From Verrucomicrobiota bacterium (GTDB lineage Bacteria > Verrucomicrobiota > Verrucomicrobiia > Limisphaerales > AV2): 6,526 nucleotides of DNA. The stretch lies in assembly GCA_003219675.1 (NCBI GenBank), contig QHPW01000363.1, positions 585-7,110 of the forward strand. Direction: 5' to 3'. Within the stretch, counting starts at the first letter, position 1. Each line of letters starts with the position of its first letter. The translations under genes were made by a program, and so were the position numbers. Below, piece by piece: positions 1-6,088 of the stretch. The notes under the pieces are model-generated. The model made no database searches and was not told where the DNA came from. It saw only the letters and a list, made by a program, of their open reading frames with translations.

Positions 1-1
1 C

Positions 2-676
2 AGTTGCGGGAAGTTCTCGCGTCGGGACCTGCTCAACCAATTCGTCGAGTAGTCGGATCGCCTCCTGGCGGACCAATCGGTCGGTGTCGGCCAGACCGCG
101 TCTGGCCATTTCGAGTTGCGAACGGACAGGCAGGCGGGACGTCTGCGCCACGATGCCGCGGGCGACGCGCAGCGCTTCCTTCCGCAGAGCACGATGCCTC
201 GCCGTAACGAGCTTCTCCAGTTGCCTCAACTCCACTTTGCCCAATCCCTCCAGACACCACAGGGCGCGAATGCGGAGGTCGTTCGGTTGCGAATCGTTCA
301 TCAGGATTCCGGCGAGTTCCGGTGCGAGCGAAACAGCGTGACGATCAACAATTTCCTGCCATGCGGCATTGACCTCCCAGGTGTTCGCTGCACGAAGGTG
401 GTCAACCAACTCCGTGTCAGATGCTTTGTAAAGGTTCGGAACGTCGCGACGGGCTGTCTGCGATTCGTGGCGCACGCGCCAGATACGGCCGCGGATCTTG
501 TCGCGTTCGGGATGGTTCCGCGGCACTTCGTTGTGCGAAATGATTTTGTTGTACCAGTCCACGATATAGAGGCAGCCGTCCGGGCCGAAGTGAATGGAAA
601 CGGGCCGAAACCACGGATCGCTGCTCAACAGGAAGTCGGGCAAATGTTCGAGGCGCCAGCCGTTTCCGTACGCGTC
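2..676 (-). pseudogene. 3' part of disrupted PVC-type propeller/HEAT protein (DUF7133-like), runs off left edge
   Basis: Reading the minus strand from 676 to 2 gives 225 uninterrupted codons with no start of their own. The translation begins DAYGNGWRLEHLPDF and continues with WFRPVSIHFGPDGCLYIVD, WYNKIISHNEVPRNHPERDK and RGRIWRVRH (residues about 22-70). That block is the hallmark of the PVC-type sorbosone-dehydrogenase-like propeller ('membrane-bound dehydrogenase', DUF7133). Residues about 85-225 are helical and Leu/Ala/Arg-rich, for example LRIRALWCLEGLG and LVRQEAIRLLDELV, like the HEAT repeats that normally follow this propeller. Many family members end in a c-type cytochrome domain, which would lie beyond the window. 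This is the continuation of the 732-1748 reading frame, but it sits in another frame and is separated from it by a 57-bp palindrome. It is probably untranslated unless the break is an assembly error. The family is recognised from remembered motifs. Confidence 0.8.
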
Positions 677-677
677 G

Positions 678-734
678 TAGCCGCCGACGTGAGGAGGCGA
701 ATTCGCGCCGTCCGCCTCGTTACCTCGGCGGCTA
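678..734. repeat. 57-bp palindromic element inside the propeller gene
   Basis: The ends are perfect 10-bp inverted repeats: TAGCCGCCGA at 678-687 and TCGGCGGCTA at 725-734. Inside them a second stem pairs 689-699 (GTGAGGAGGCG) with 713-723 (CGCCTCGTTAC). On the plus strand it has one G.T wobble and one G.G mismatch. A C.C mismatch (688/724) separates the stems, and the 13-nt loop (700-712) contains GAATTC. The minus strand pairs less well, with C.C and A.C mismatches in the inner stem. The element supplies the TAG that ends the upstream half of the gene. CGTCG occurs just outside it at 673-677 and 737-741, which could be a short target duplication, but 5 bp in GC-rich DNA is weak evidence. 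It resembles a REP/MITE-like dispersed palindrome. No second copy is seen in this window. Confidence 0.8.
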
Positions 735-1748
735 GACGTCGCGATACGCGCCGGGAAAACTGTCCATCCCCTCGCTCATCGCCAGCCCGCTGAGACCGGT
801 GCCGCCCATTTCCTTTTCGCCGAGCTTCGGGAAGGGCGGCGCGTATGGACGCGGCACATCGTCGCCGCAGAGCGGATACGACGCGCCTTCCAGGAAGGGC
901 ATCATCGGCCAGCCCTGGTCGTTGGCCTCTTGAATGAAAATTTCGCCGAGCCGGTCCACGACCAGGCCCCAGATATTGCACGGTCCCCAGCCAACGATCT
1001 CGAAGTGTTTTCCGTCCGGTGTGAAGCGCGCCAGCTTCGTCTTGTTGAACTCAGTGACGTTACCAACCTCCGTTTTGACCTTCGAATAGTTAAACGCGCC
1101 TTGCGCCATCAGAATCCAGTCGCCCGGCGCGCGCATGAACTGGTGCGGAAACAGGTGCGAATCTTCGATGCCAAATCCGGTCAGCACGGGCGTGAATTTG
1201 TCGGCCCGGCCGTCGCCGTCGGCGTCTTCGTAGAAACGAATCTCGCCGTCATACTGGACGAACGCGCCGTTCTTGTAAGGCAACAGCCCCAGCGGAATGG
1301 CCAGGCCTTCTGCGAACGTCCGCGGTTTCTGGCGGCCCGGCGCGGTGGGCGTGTCGAAGACAAGCACGCGGTCGCGTCCGCCGTGAGCGAACTGCGCCTT
1401 GGCTTCAGCCGGCGATTCGTTGGCGTCGAGCGGATACTCGAACGCCGTCATCGTCCACATGCGCCCCGCGTGGTCGAACGCGACCGTGACGAACTTGCCG
1501 CCATCCGGCTCGGCGGCGACGAGTTCGACCTTGAAACTGGGTGGAACGCTGAACGTGGCGAGTTCTTCTTCGGGAGTCAGCGGTGGACTCCTGGGGGGTC
1601 GGCCGGGCGGCGGAGCTCCGACAACATCGGTCGCGCCAAGCGCACGCAGACTCGGCGTTAATGCGACTCCGCAAAACCAAAGGAAAATCCACCAGCGGGA
1701 GAGACGGAGATGATGATTAATTCGGTCGGCGGGAGTTGCGTTCAACAT
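732..1748 (-). CDS. 5' part of PVC-type sorbosone dehydrogenase-like propeller protein, truncated by an inserted repeat
   Basis: This frame encodes 338 residues from ATG 1748. A TTG at 1778 would add ten residues, but the ATG places a signal peptide better: basic N-terminus, hydrophobic segment about 19-30, possible cleavage after ALG38. A Pro-rich linker (44-60) leads into the propeller: FSVPPSFKVELVAAEPD (66-82), FDHAGRMWTMTAFEYP (91-106), an Asp-rich DADGDGRAD loop (175-183) of calcium-binding appearance, and GWGPCNIWGLVVDRLGEIF (253-271). It stops abruptly after FPGAYRDV, where the family continues through the propeller into HEAT repeats. The stop is the first triplet of a 57-bp palindrome, and the missing half follows in another frame (2-676). 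The likely native role is periplasmic oxidation of a sugar or similar substrate, inferred from the family. The truncated product probably does not fold into a full propeller. No Shine-Dalgarno sequence is obvious at either start. Confidence 0.82.
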   Translation of the reverse strand: MLNATPADRINHHLRLSRWWIFLWFCGVALTPSLRALGATDVVGAPPPGRPPRSPPLTPEEELATFSVPPSFKVELVAAEPDGGKFVTVAFDHAGRMWTMTAFEYPLDANESPAEAKAQFAHGGRDRVLVFDTPTAPGRQKPRTFAEGLAIPLGLLPYKNGAFVQYDGEIRFYEDADGDGRADKFTPVLTGFGIEDSHLFPHQFMRAPGDWILMAQGAFNYSKVKTEVGNVTEFNKTKLARFTPDGKHFEIVGWGPCNIWGLVVDRLGEIFIQEANDQGWPMMPFLEGASYPLCGDDVPRPYAPPFPKLGEKEMGGTGLSGLAMSEGMDSFPGAYRDV

Positions 1749-1842
1749 ATTGCGGAGTGGCGGGTTCAGGGTATGCAAACTTGACGGGACATGGGCGGTA
1801 GTGGTAGGGGAGAATCAACGCATCAGATACTGGAGACAAGCC
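1749..1842. promoter_or_regulatory. Divergent intergenic region between propeller and prepilin genes
   Basis: These 94 bp must hold the starts of transcription for both divergent genes unless the genes are read from further away. On the plus strand TTGACG (1781-1786) resembles a -35 box, but nothing at the right spacing is a good -10. GATACT (1826-1831) is the best -10-like hexamer and has no matching -35. I see no convincing operator palindrome. The Shine-Dalgarno GGAG of the prepilin gene is at 1832-1835. Confidence 0.3.
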
Positions 1843-2766
1843 ATGAATCGGCCTGAAGTCAACGGTCTCCGCGCTTCTACAGCAAGGAGAGAATTCGCCT
1901 TCACGCTCGTCGAACTCCTGGTGGTAATTGCCGTGATTGCGATCCTGGCTTCGCTGCTCCTGCCGGCATTGAGCCGGGCTAAACAGGCGGCCGGGAGTGC
2001 CATCTGCCAGAGCAATCTGCGGCAGCAGGGAATCGGTCTGGCGCTGTATGTGGGCGATTTCGGGGTTTATCCACGCTACTGCACGGGAACTTTATGGTTC
2101 AGTGCGCCGGGCCGGTTCTGGATGCAGGTTCTGGAAAATCACATTGGGGACAAATGGCCGGGGGACAACGTAATCGAAGGCCCGAACGGTGAAGTTGTTG
2201 GCAGGATCAGCACGAATTCAGCCAATCGCGCATTTGCGTGTCCGGGTTACAACCGTGTTGGAGGCGTTTATTATCAACCCGGCTCTCCCGATGGAATGTT
2301 CGGAGGAACCGGCGCGTATGCTTACAACGCAAGTGACGGTGTGACTGTGGATGCGTTTGGATTCGGCGGAAAGCCGCTTGACGAGACGTTTACCAATCTC
2401 AGCCAGCTCCGGCCCATTCGAGAGGTGGAGGTGGTCAATCCGAGCCGCATGATCAGCATCGGAGATTCCACGATACTGCCTCCGGAACCCGATGGCCCCT
2501 ATTCAATGGGTGTCCCCATGGCGCCGTGGTTCTGGCACCTGGCCATTGCCAGGTTTTCACCAAGCATGCAGGATTCGGACAGAGCGTTGACGCCACAGGA
2601 CAAAGCCATGCTCCAACGGCACGGCGGGGCCGGGCGCTGGAACGAGGCGTTCTGCGATGGACACGTCGAAAACGGCAGTCTGGGAATGTTTTTTGACTAC
2701 AGGAACGACGAGGTTCTCAAGCTCTGGAACAGGGATAATAAAGCGCACAAAAGCGGCGCCCCGTAG
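1843..2766 (+). CDS. Prepilin-type N-terminal cleavage/methylation domain protein (type II secretion/pseudopilin-like)
   Basis: This frame encodes 307 residues. ATG 1843 is preceded by GGAG at 1832-1835 with 7-nt spacing, which fixes the start over upstream in-frame codons. A short basic leader (1-19) precedes FTLVELLVVIAVIAILASLLLPALSRAK (20-47), the class III signal and hydrophobic helix of pseudopilins. Glu24 is the conserved +5 residue. The residue before the cleavage point is Ala19 instead of the usual Gly. A conserved-looking stretch (AICQSNLRQQGIGLALYVGDFG) follows the helix, and the rest is a globular Gly/Pro/aromatic-rich domain. Near the C-terminus RHGGAGRWNEAFCDGHVE (259-276) resembles the H-X9-DG motif of PVC prepilin-like proteins, with 11 instead of 9 intervening residues. 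PVC genomes carry many such proteins of unknown function. They are presumably inserted in the inner membrane, processed by a prepilin peptidase and displayed in the periplasm. It is divergent from the propeller gene and 23 bp upstream of a truncated relative. Confidence 0.9.
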   Translation: MNRPEVNGLRASTARREFAFTLVELLVVIAVIAILASLLLPALSRAKQAAGSAICQSNLRQQGIGLALYVGDFGVYPRYCTGTLWFSAPGRFWMQVLENHIGDKWPGDNVIEGPNGEVVGRISTNSANRAFACPGYNRVGGVYYQPGSPDGMFGGTGAYAYNASDGVTVDAFGFGGKPLDETFTNLSQLRPIREVEVVNPSRMISIGDSTILPPEPDGPYSMGVPMAPWFWHLAIARFSPSMQDSDRALTPQDKAMLQRHGGAGRWNEAFCDGHVENGSLGMFFDYRNDEVLKLWNRDNKAHKSGAP

Positions 2767-2789
2767 CACACATAGCATCGAACTGCTGC

Positions 2790-3113
2790 ATGAAAATGCG
2801 AGCCAGTAGCATGAACGATCGGCTTTCGTATCCAAAGAAAACGTTTCGGATAGCATGGCGAGGATTCACGCTCATCGAGCTGCTGGTGGTCATTGCCGTG
2901 ATTGCGATCCTGGCGGCGCTCCTTCTGCCAGCTCTGAGCCGGGCCAAAATTTCCGCGAACAACGCCGTGTGCGAGACGACATCCTCAACACACCAAGGCA
3001 CCAAACGTAACGAAGACAAGTCAGGGCTCGCGAGGACTCTCGCCCCACCAGCGAGGGTCTATTGGGAAGGCAGTTCACGAATCCTGATATTGCGGAACCA
3101 ACACTCGTCGTGA
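2790..3113 (+). pseudogene. Truncated prepilin-like protein (leader and helix only)
   Basis: The reading frame from ATG 2790 (107 codons; another possible ATG at 2811) has the basic leader KKTFRIAWRG and then FTLIELLVVIAVIAILAALLLPALSRAK starting at residue 26. It carries the canonical Gly25 at the cleavage point and Glu30 at +5. After SRAKISANNAVC (ending near 2969) the similarity to pseudopilins stops. The remaining 46 residues or so are low-complexity and polar (ETTSSTHQGTKRNEDK and so on) and look like read-through of unrelated DNA, with the last 55 bases antisense to the 3' end of the DUF1080 gene. Over the 84 bases coding for the helix it matches the upstream gene (1900-1983 against 2865-2948) at 72 positions, with most differences at third codon positions, so it is an older paralogue and not a fresh duplicate. 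It is most simply a gene remnant that lost its C-terminal domain. A functional mini-pseudopilin is possible but less likely. Confidence 0.7.
3030..3055. other. Alternative small hairpins between convergent genes, weak terminator candidate
   Basis: GCGAG (3030-3034) pairs with CTCGC (3039-3043) around a 4-nt loop. The same CTCGC can instead pair with GCGAG (3051-3055) around a 7-nt loop. The structure lies 4 bp past the stop of the minus-strand DUF1080 gene and inside the degenerate tail of the truncated prepilin frame. There is no T-run on either side, so it is not a standard intrinsic terminator. It may be part of another short repeat or chance pairing in GC-rich DNA. Confidence 0.25.
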
Positions 3114-3766
3114 TGATCGGTCAGCATGATGTGGCCTTTGAGCTTGGTGCCGAACCCGGGCGCGTTCCTGAATTTGCTCTTCGCGACCGCGGCTTTCACG
3201 ACGTCACTGCCCAGTTCATATTCCAGGACCTTCTTTCCGTTGAGCCAGTGCTCAACGTGGTTGCCCTGAATCAACACGCGAGAGCTGTTCCATTCGCCGG
3301 CAGGTTTGAGCGGTTCATCTGACGCAGGCGGAAGAACATCGTAAAACGACGCGGTGGCATGTTTGGGGCCCAGCTTCCCGTCCTCATTCGCCTTGTCGTC
3401 GATCATCTGATACTCATGGCCGGGCGCGGAAGGACGGTCTTCAGTGACCAGATACTTGATGCCATTGTTGCCGCCCGGGCCGATGCGCCATTCCCAGCTC
3501 AACTCGAAATTGTCGAAGGTCTGCTCGGTAATGATGTCGCCGCCGTGTTCAGCGCCGACCTTCTTCAAAATGCCGTCTTCAACCTTCCAACCCCTGGCCG
3601 GCATGGCCTTAGTCCGGTAACCGCGCCATCCCTCGAACGATTTGCCGTCGAACAACGGCTTCCAGCCATCGGAGCCGGTCTGCGCCCCGGCGCCATTCAA
3701 CGAAACCGGGTCGGACAGGAGCGGGAGCAGAATGAGGCAGAGGATCCGCTTGATTTGAATTCGCAT
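3059..3766 (-). CDS. DUF1080 / 3-keto-disaccharide hydrolase domain protein
   Basis: This frame encodes 235 residues from ATG 3766, a usual length for single-domain DUF1080 proteins. The open frame extends upstream to 4141, but that extension translates the palindromic repeats and is discarded. A signal peptide covers about residues 1-28 (basic MRIQIKR, hydrophobic ILCLILLPLL, possible cleavage after AGA28). Family motifs in order are GWKPLFDGKSFEGWRGY (34-50), GDIITEQTFDNFELSWEWRI (76-95), GGNNGIKYLV (98-107), HEYQMIDD (117-124), GEWNSSRVLIQGNHVEHWLNGKKV (157-180) and GHIMLTDHHDECWFRNIRIREL (211-232). The fold is concanavalin A-like, and the family includes hydrolases of 3-keto-glycosides. 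The likely job is periplasmic cleavage of an oxidised disaccharide or glycoside. The substrate cannot be told from sequence. A promoter candidate lies at 3785-3814. It is convergent with the truncated prepilin frame, and a repeat-rich gap separates it from the cytochrome gene upstream. Confidence 0.92.
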   Translation of the reverse strand: MRIQIKRILCLILLPLLSDPVSLNGAGAQTGSDGWKPLFDGKSFEGWRGYRTKAMPARGWKVEDGILKKVGAEHGGDIITEQTFDNFELSWEWRIGPGGNNGIKYLVTEDRPSAPGHEYQMIDDKANEDGKLGPKHATASFYDVLPPASDEPLKPAGEWNSSRVLIQGNHVEHWLNGKKVLEYELGSDVVKAAVAKSKFRNAPGFGTKLKGHIMLTDHHDECWFRNIRIRELPSQ

Positions 3767-3784
3767 AAGCCGGGTGTTTCGGGA

Positions 3785-3814
3785 TTTGTAGCTGGCGTGT
3801 AGTAAATCGGTCAA
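3785..3814 (-). promoter_or_regulatory. Candidate sigma-70-type promoter of the DUF1080 gene
   Basis: On the minus strand TTGACC (3814-3809, five of six matches to TTGACA) is followed by an 18-bp spacer and TACAAA (3790-3785, four of six matches to TATAAT). Transcription would start near 3778, about 12 bases before ATG 3766. No clear Shine-Dalgarno sequence fits in that short leader, so translation may start on a nearly leaderless mRNA. It is predicted by eye only. Confidence 0.4.
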
Positions 3815-3883
3815 GCGTTCGTTCGCCAACGCGGATGATTTCCAAGTGTCGGCCCGGCAAACTCGAGGACCGCGGGTCTGCGA

Positions 3884-3932
3884 CGTAGCGGCGGGCGTCT
3901 CGCCTGCCGTAGAGCCGGGCATCCTGCCCGGC
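3884..3932 (+). repeat. 49-bp double-hairpin repeat, arm A
   Basis: This arm begins CGTAGCGGCGG. It folds into a 9-bp stem pairing 3889-3897 with 3901-3909 (loop TCT, one G.T pair), then a CGTAGAG-type linker, then a perfect 7-bp stem pairing 3914-3920 (GCCGGGC) with 3926-3932 (GCCCGGC) around loop ATCCT. It is the inverted counterpart of 4004-4052: 37 of 49 bases match, and all stem differences are compensated. It resembles REP-type elements. A further small hairpin (GACC 3868-3871 with GGTC 3875-3878) sits just before it and may belong to the same composite unit. Confidence 0.75.
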
Positions 3933-4003
3933 GGAAACAAGCTCCCGCATGCTCTAAAGCGTCCGGCTATTTGCAGATCGCCCAACAACCCGGCGTTCTG
4001 TCC
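3933..4003. other. 71-bp centre of the inverted-repeat pair
   Basis: This is the segment between the two arms. It has no credible coding frame, since translations here are shadows of extended frames, and no RNA gene I recognise. It may be the middle of a composite element or simply the spacer between two independent insertions. Confidence 0.4.
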
Positions 4004-4052
4004 GGGCGGCAAGATGCCGCCCTCTACGGCAGCCAGGATGGCCGCCGCTACG
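4004..4052 (-). repeat. 49-bp double-hairpin repeat, arm B (inverted)
   Basis: Read on the minus strand from 4052 it also begins CGTAGCGGCGG. Its first stem pairs 4047-4039 with 4035-4027 (loop TCC, same G.T pair position as arm A). Its second stem pairs 4022-4016 (GGGCGGC) with 4010-4004 (GCCGCCC) around loop ATCTT. It begins 9 bp after the stop codon of the cytochrome gene, so it would form two hairpins at the 3' end of that mRNA and could stabilise it or attenuate read-through toward DUF1080. That role is inferred from position only. Confidence 0.75.
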
Positions 4053-4061
4053 CCTCCCCCC

Positions 4062-6077
4062 TCACTGCGCCTCGACCGGTGGCGGCATTTTGTCGCCCAG
4101 GCGAATGTATTGCCAGATGGCTTCGATTTGCTTCCCCGCATCGCCCTCGTAGTAATCGGTCAGCGGACTTTTCCCTTCCGCATCGAAGTAAACCGGCATC
4201 TTGGTCCCGGGCTCGATGCGCAACGGGTTGCGCACCCAGCGATGGTAATAGTCCTTCTGCAATCGCGCGCCGGTGTAGGCCAGATTGACGCCGTTGCTCT
4301 CAAAGACCTGCGCGGCGGCCAGGCCGCCAACGGCGTGGCAGGAGACGCAGAAGAAACCGCCGCTCGCGGAAACCAGCTTGCGACCGATCTTCGCCGCTTC
4401 AAGGTCGATGGGCGGCTCCGGAGGTGTCCGCGGTGGAAGACCCTGTTCCTCAGTCAGCCCCGTCGCGAGCGCATCCGCATACTGAGGAAAGGCCGGCATG
4501 CGCGGCTCGATCCAGGGACGCGGTTTGTAAGCCAATTCGCCGCCGATGAACGCCTTCATCCATTCCGGCTTCAGTTTGCCGCCTAGAGTTTCCCATGGCG
4601 GAAAGCCCTCGAATTTGCCGTGACATTCCGCACACCGCAACAGGCGCGCCTGACGTTCCGCGAATTCGGCGGGAACGTGACGGGTGAGCGACGCGCGGTC
4701 GGTGGCGGCAAAAGCCTGCACCGCTTCGCGCTCGGTTGAGCTGAAACTGAACTGCGGCGCTTTGGAGTCCTCATTCGATATCGCGGCGAGGCAGCCTTGC
4801 TTCCATTTGTCCGGCGTCAACTCGGCGAGCGATCTGATCTTAAACTGGCTTTCGAGTTTCAGCGAATGACAGTTCAGGCATCCGGACGTTTGCACCAGCT
4901 TTCTGCCGCGTTCGACGGCGGCTGTGTCGCCCGGAGCGGAAACGTCTCCCGGCTTGTCAGCCGCGGATTCAAGAAAGGCGGCCAACGGCGCAGCCTCGTC
5001 CGGCGCCAATTTGAAATTCGGCATCCGAATCCAGGCGTAATGCTCCTCAGGCTTGCGCAGGAACGCGACCAGGCTGCCAGGGGCATATTTGGCTCGAACC
5101 TGATTGAAGGAGACTTTCTGCAGATCGTTCTCGGTCGTTCCGGGCGTGTTATGACAAGCGATGCAGTGCAGCGTTTCAAAGAGTTTCCGCCCGGCTTCAA
5201 TTTGTTCGGCGCCCGCCTCTTTCGCGTCCTTCGGCGTCGAATCAGATTTCAACGAAGCCAGAAATGCAGCGATGGCTTCGGCGTCGTCTTTCGCTTTCGG
5301 TCCATGCAACAATTTTGGCATGCGCGCGGTCGCGCGCATCGATTTGGGATCGGCGATCCAGCGCGCCATCCAATGGTAATTGCGACGCGAGCCGATGCCC
5401 TCGAAGACCGGCGCGTCCATCGACAGTTCGGGAATGGCGGAACCGGGCGACGGCCCGGCGTGGCATTTTGCGCATCGGAATTCGATGAACAACTCGCGGC
5501 CGAACCGAAGCAGGCCCGCCTTTTGCAGTTCGGCCGTGGTTTCGTGAGTCAATGCACCCAACGCAATCGGTTCAAGCGCGAATTCCCGCGTGGACCAAAA
5601 GAGACGAACGAAAGCGGCGCCTTCCGCCGGGCTGGTGAAATAAAGTCTGAACGCGTTGGTTCCTTTGTTGAGCCGGACAGGTTTGCTCGGCGCGGTGTTT
5701 GTCTCGTGGGCGCTCGCTTCCAAGACCGCGGCGCCGTTGATTTCCAGTTTCAAATCCCCGTTCAGTTCAGCCTGAAAGGTGTAATTGTCGCGAATTTCCG
5801 ACGAGACGAACCCGGCCCATTCCGCGGAAAATTTTCCGGCAGACAGAAAAGGCGTCGGCGGTTTTCCAGCCGGGACATAGAGCCTCACGTTGGGCAGAAC
5901 CGTCACGTCGGTCGCTTTGGCTTTGTCGCCGTCGAGCGCAGTGAATGCGACGGCCAGACCGGGTTCAGATTTGTCGGCGGCATTGCCGATACTCGAGCAG
6001 GCGCAGGCGAAAACACAACAACCGAACAGCGCCGTCATCAACCCGCTTCGCCAACCTGGACGAATCTGTTTGCGCAT
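4062..6077 (-). CDS. PA14-domain penta-haem c-type cytochrome, exported
   Basis: This frame encodes 671 residues from ATG 6077, with AAAGGCGG 4 nt upstream. A GTG at 6092 would add five residues and overlap the upstream stop as GTGA, which is also possible. A signal peptide spans about 1-34 (hydrophobic LMTALFGCCVFACACSS, possible cleavage after GNA; a lipoprotein Cys is conceivable). Residues about 40-165 look like a PA14 domain (FSAEWAGFV, NYTFQAELNGDLKLEINGAAV, NAFRLYF, FVRLFWS), often carbohydrate-binding. Five CXXCH haem sites follow: CAKCH202-206, CIACH305-309, CLNCH400-404, CAECH482-486 and CVSCH577-581. Candidate axial Met residues are M253 (ARMPKL), M352 (IRMPNF), M527 (PRMPAF) and M627 (TKMPVY). 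The third haem domain has APQFSF (441-446) where a Met would be expected. It probably carries electrons from periplasmic oxidation of sugars. It is closely linked to the upstream gene, probably in one transcript, and ends just before repeat arm B. Confidence 0.92.
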   Translation of the reverse strand: MRKQIRPGWRSGLMTALFGCCVFACACSSIGNAADKSEPGLAVAFTALDGDKAKATDVTVLPNVRLYVPAGKPPTPFLSAGKFSAEWAGFVSSEIRDNYTFQAELNGDLKLEINGAAVLEASAHETNTAPSKPVRLNKGTNAFRLYFTSPAEGAAFVRLFWSTREFALEPIALGALTHETTAELQKAGLLRFGRELFIEFRCAKCHAGPSPGSAIPELSMDAPVFEGIGSRRNYHWMARWIADPKSMRATARMPKLLHGPKAKDDAEAIAAFLASLKSDSTPKDAKEAGAEQIEAGRKLFETLHCIACHNTPGTTENDLQKVSFNQVRAKYAPGSLVAFLRKPEEHYAWIRMPNFKLAPDEAAPLAAFLESAADKPGDVSAPGDTAAVERGRKLVQTSGCLNCHSLKLESQFKIRSLAELTPDKWKQGCLAAISNEDSKAPQFSFSSTEREAVQAFAATDRASLTRHVPAEFAERQARLLRCAECHGKFEGFPPWETLGGKLKPEWMKAFIGGELAYKPRPWIEPRMPAFPQYADALATGLTEEQGLPPRTPPEPPIDLEAAKIGRKLVSASGGFFCVSCHAVGGLAAAQVFESNGVNLAYTGARLQKDYYHRWVRNPLRIEPGTKMPVYFDAEGKSPLTDYYEGDAGKQIEAIWQYIRLGDKMPPPVEAQ

Positions 6078-6088
6078 ACAACCGCCTT

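Noticed and set aside
660..737. A third frame reading AAEVTRRTARIRL as a bridge between the two propeller halves
   Set aside because: It faintly resembles the family's ANPVTRRINAIR segment, but the stretch is exactly the perfect-ended palindrome, so the likeness is probably chance and a double frameshift is unnecessary.
116..793. Plus-strand open frame of 225 codons
   Set aside because: It is antisense to the 3' half of the propeller gene and runs across the palindrome. It has no recognisable motif.
930..1661. Plus-strand open frame of 243 codons
   Set aside because: It is antisense to the propeller reading frame, is rich in Arg/Val, and has no family motif or ribosome-binding site.
3021..3060. 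Intrinsic bidirectional terminator
   Set aside because: The hairpins are only 5 bp and no T-run follows on either strand. It is kept only as a weak structural note.
3884..4052. CRISPR array
   Set aside because: There are only two arms, in inverted orientation, with internal hairpins and no regular spacers or cas genes.
3767..4141. N-terminal extension of the DUF1080 frame
   Set aside because: The extra 125 codons translate the inverted repeat arms and overlap the 3' end of the cytochrome gene. A signal peptide starts at ATG 3766.
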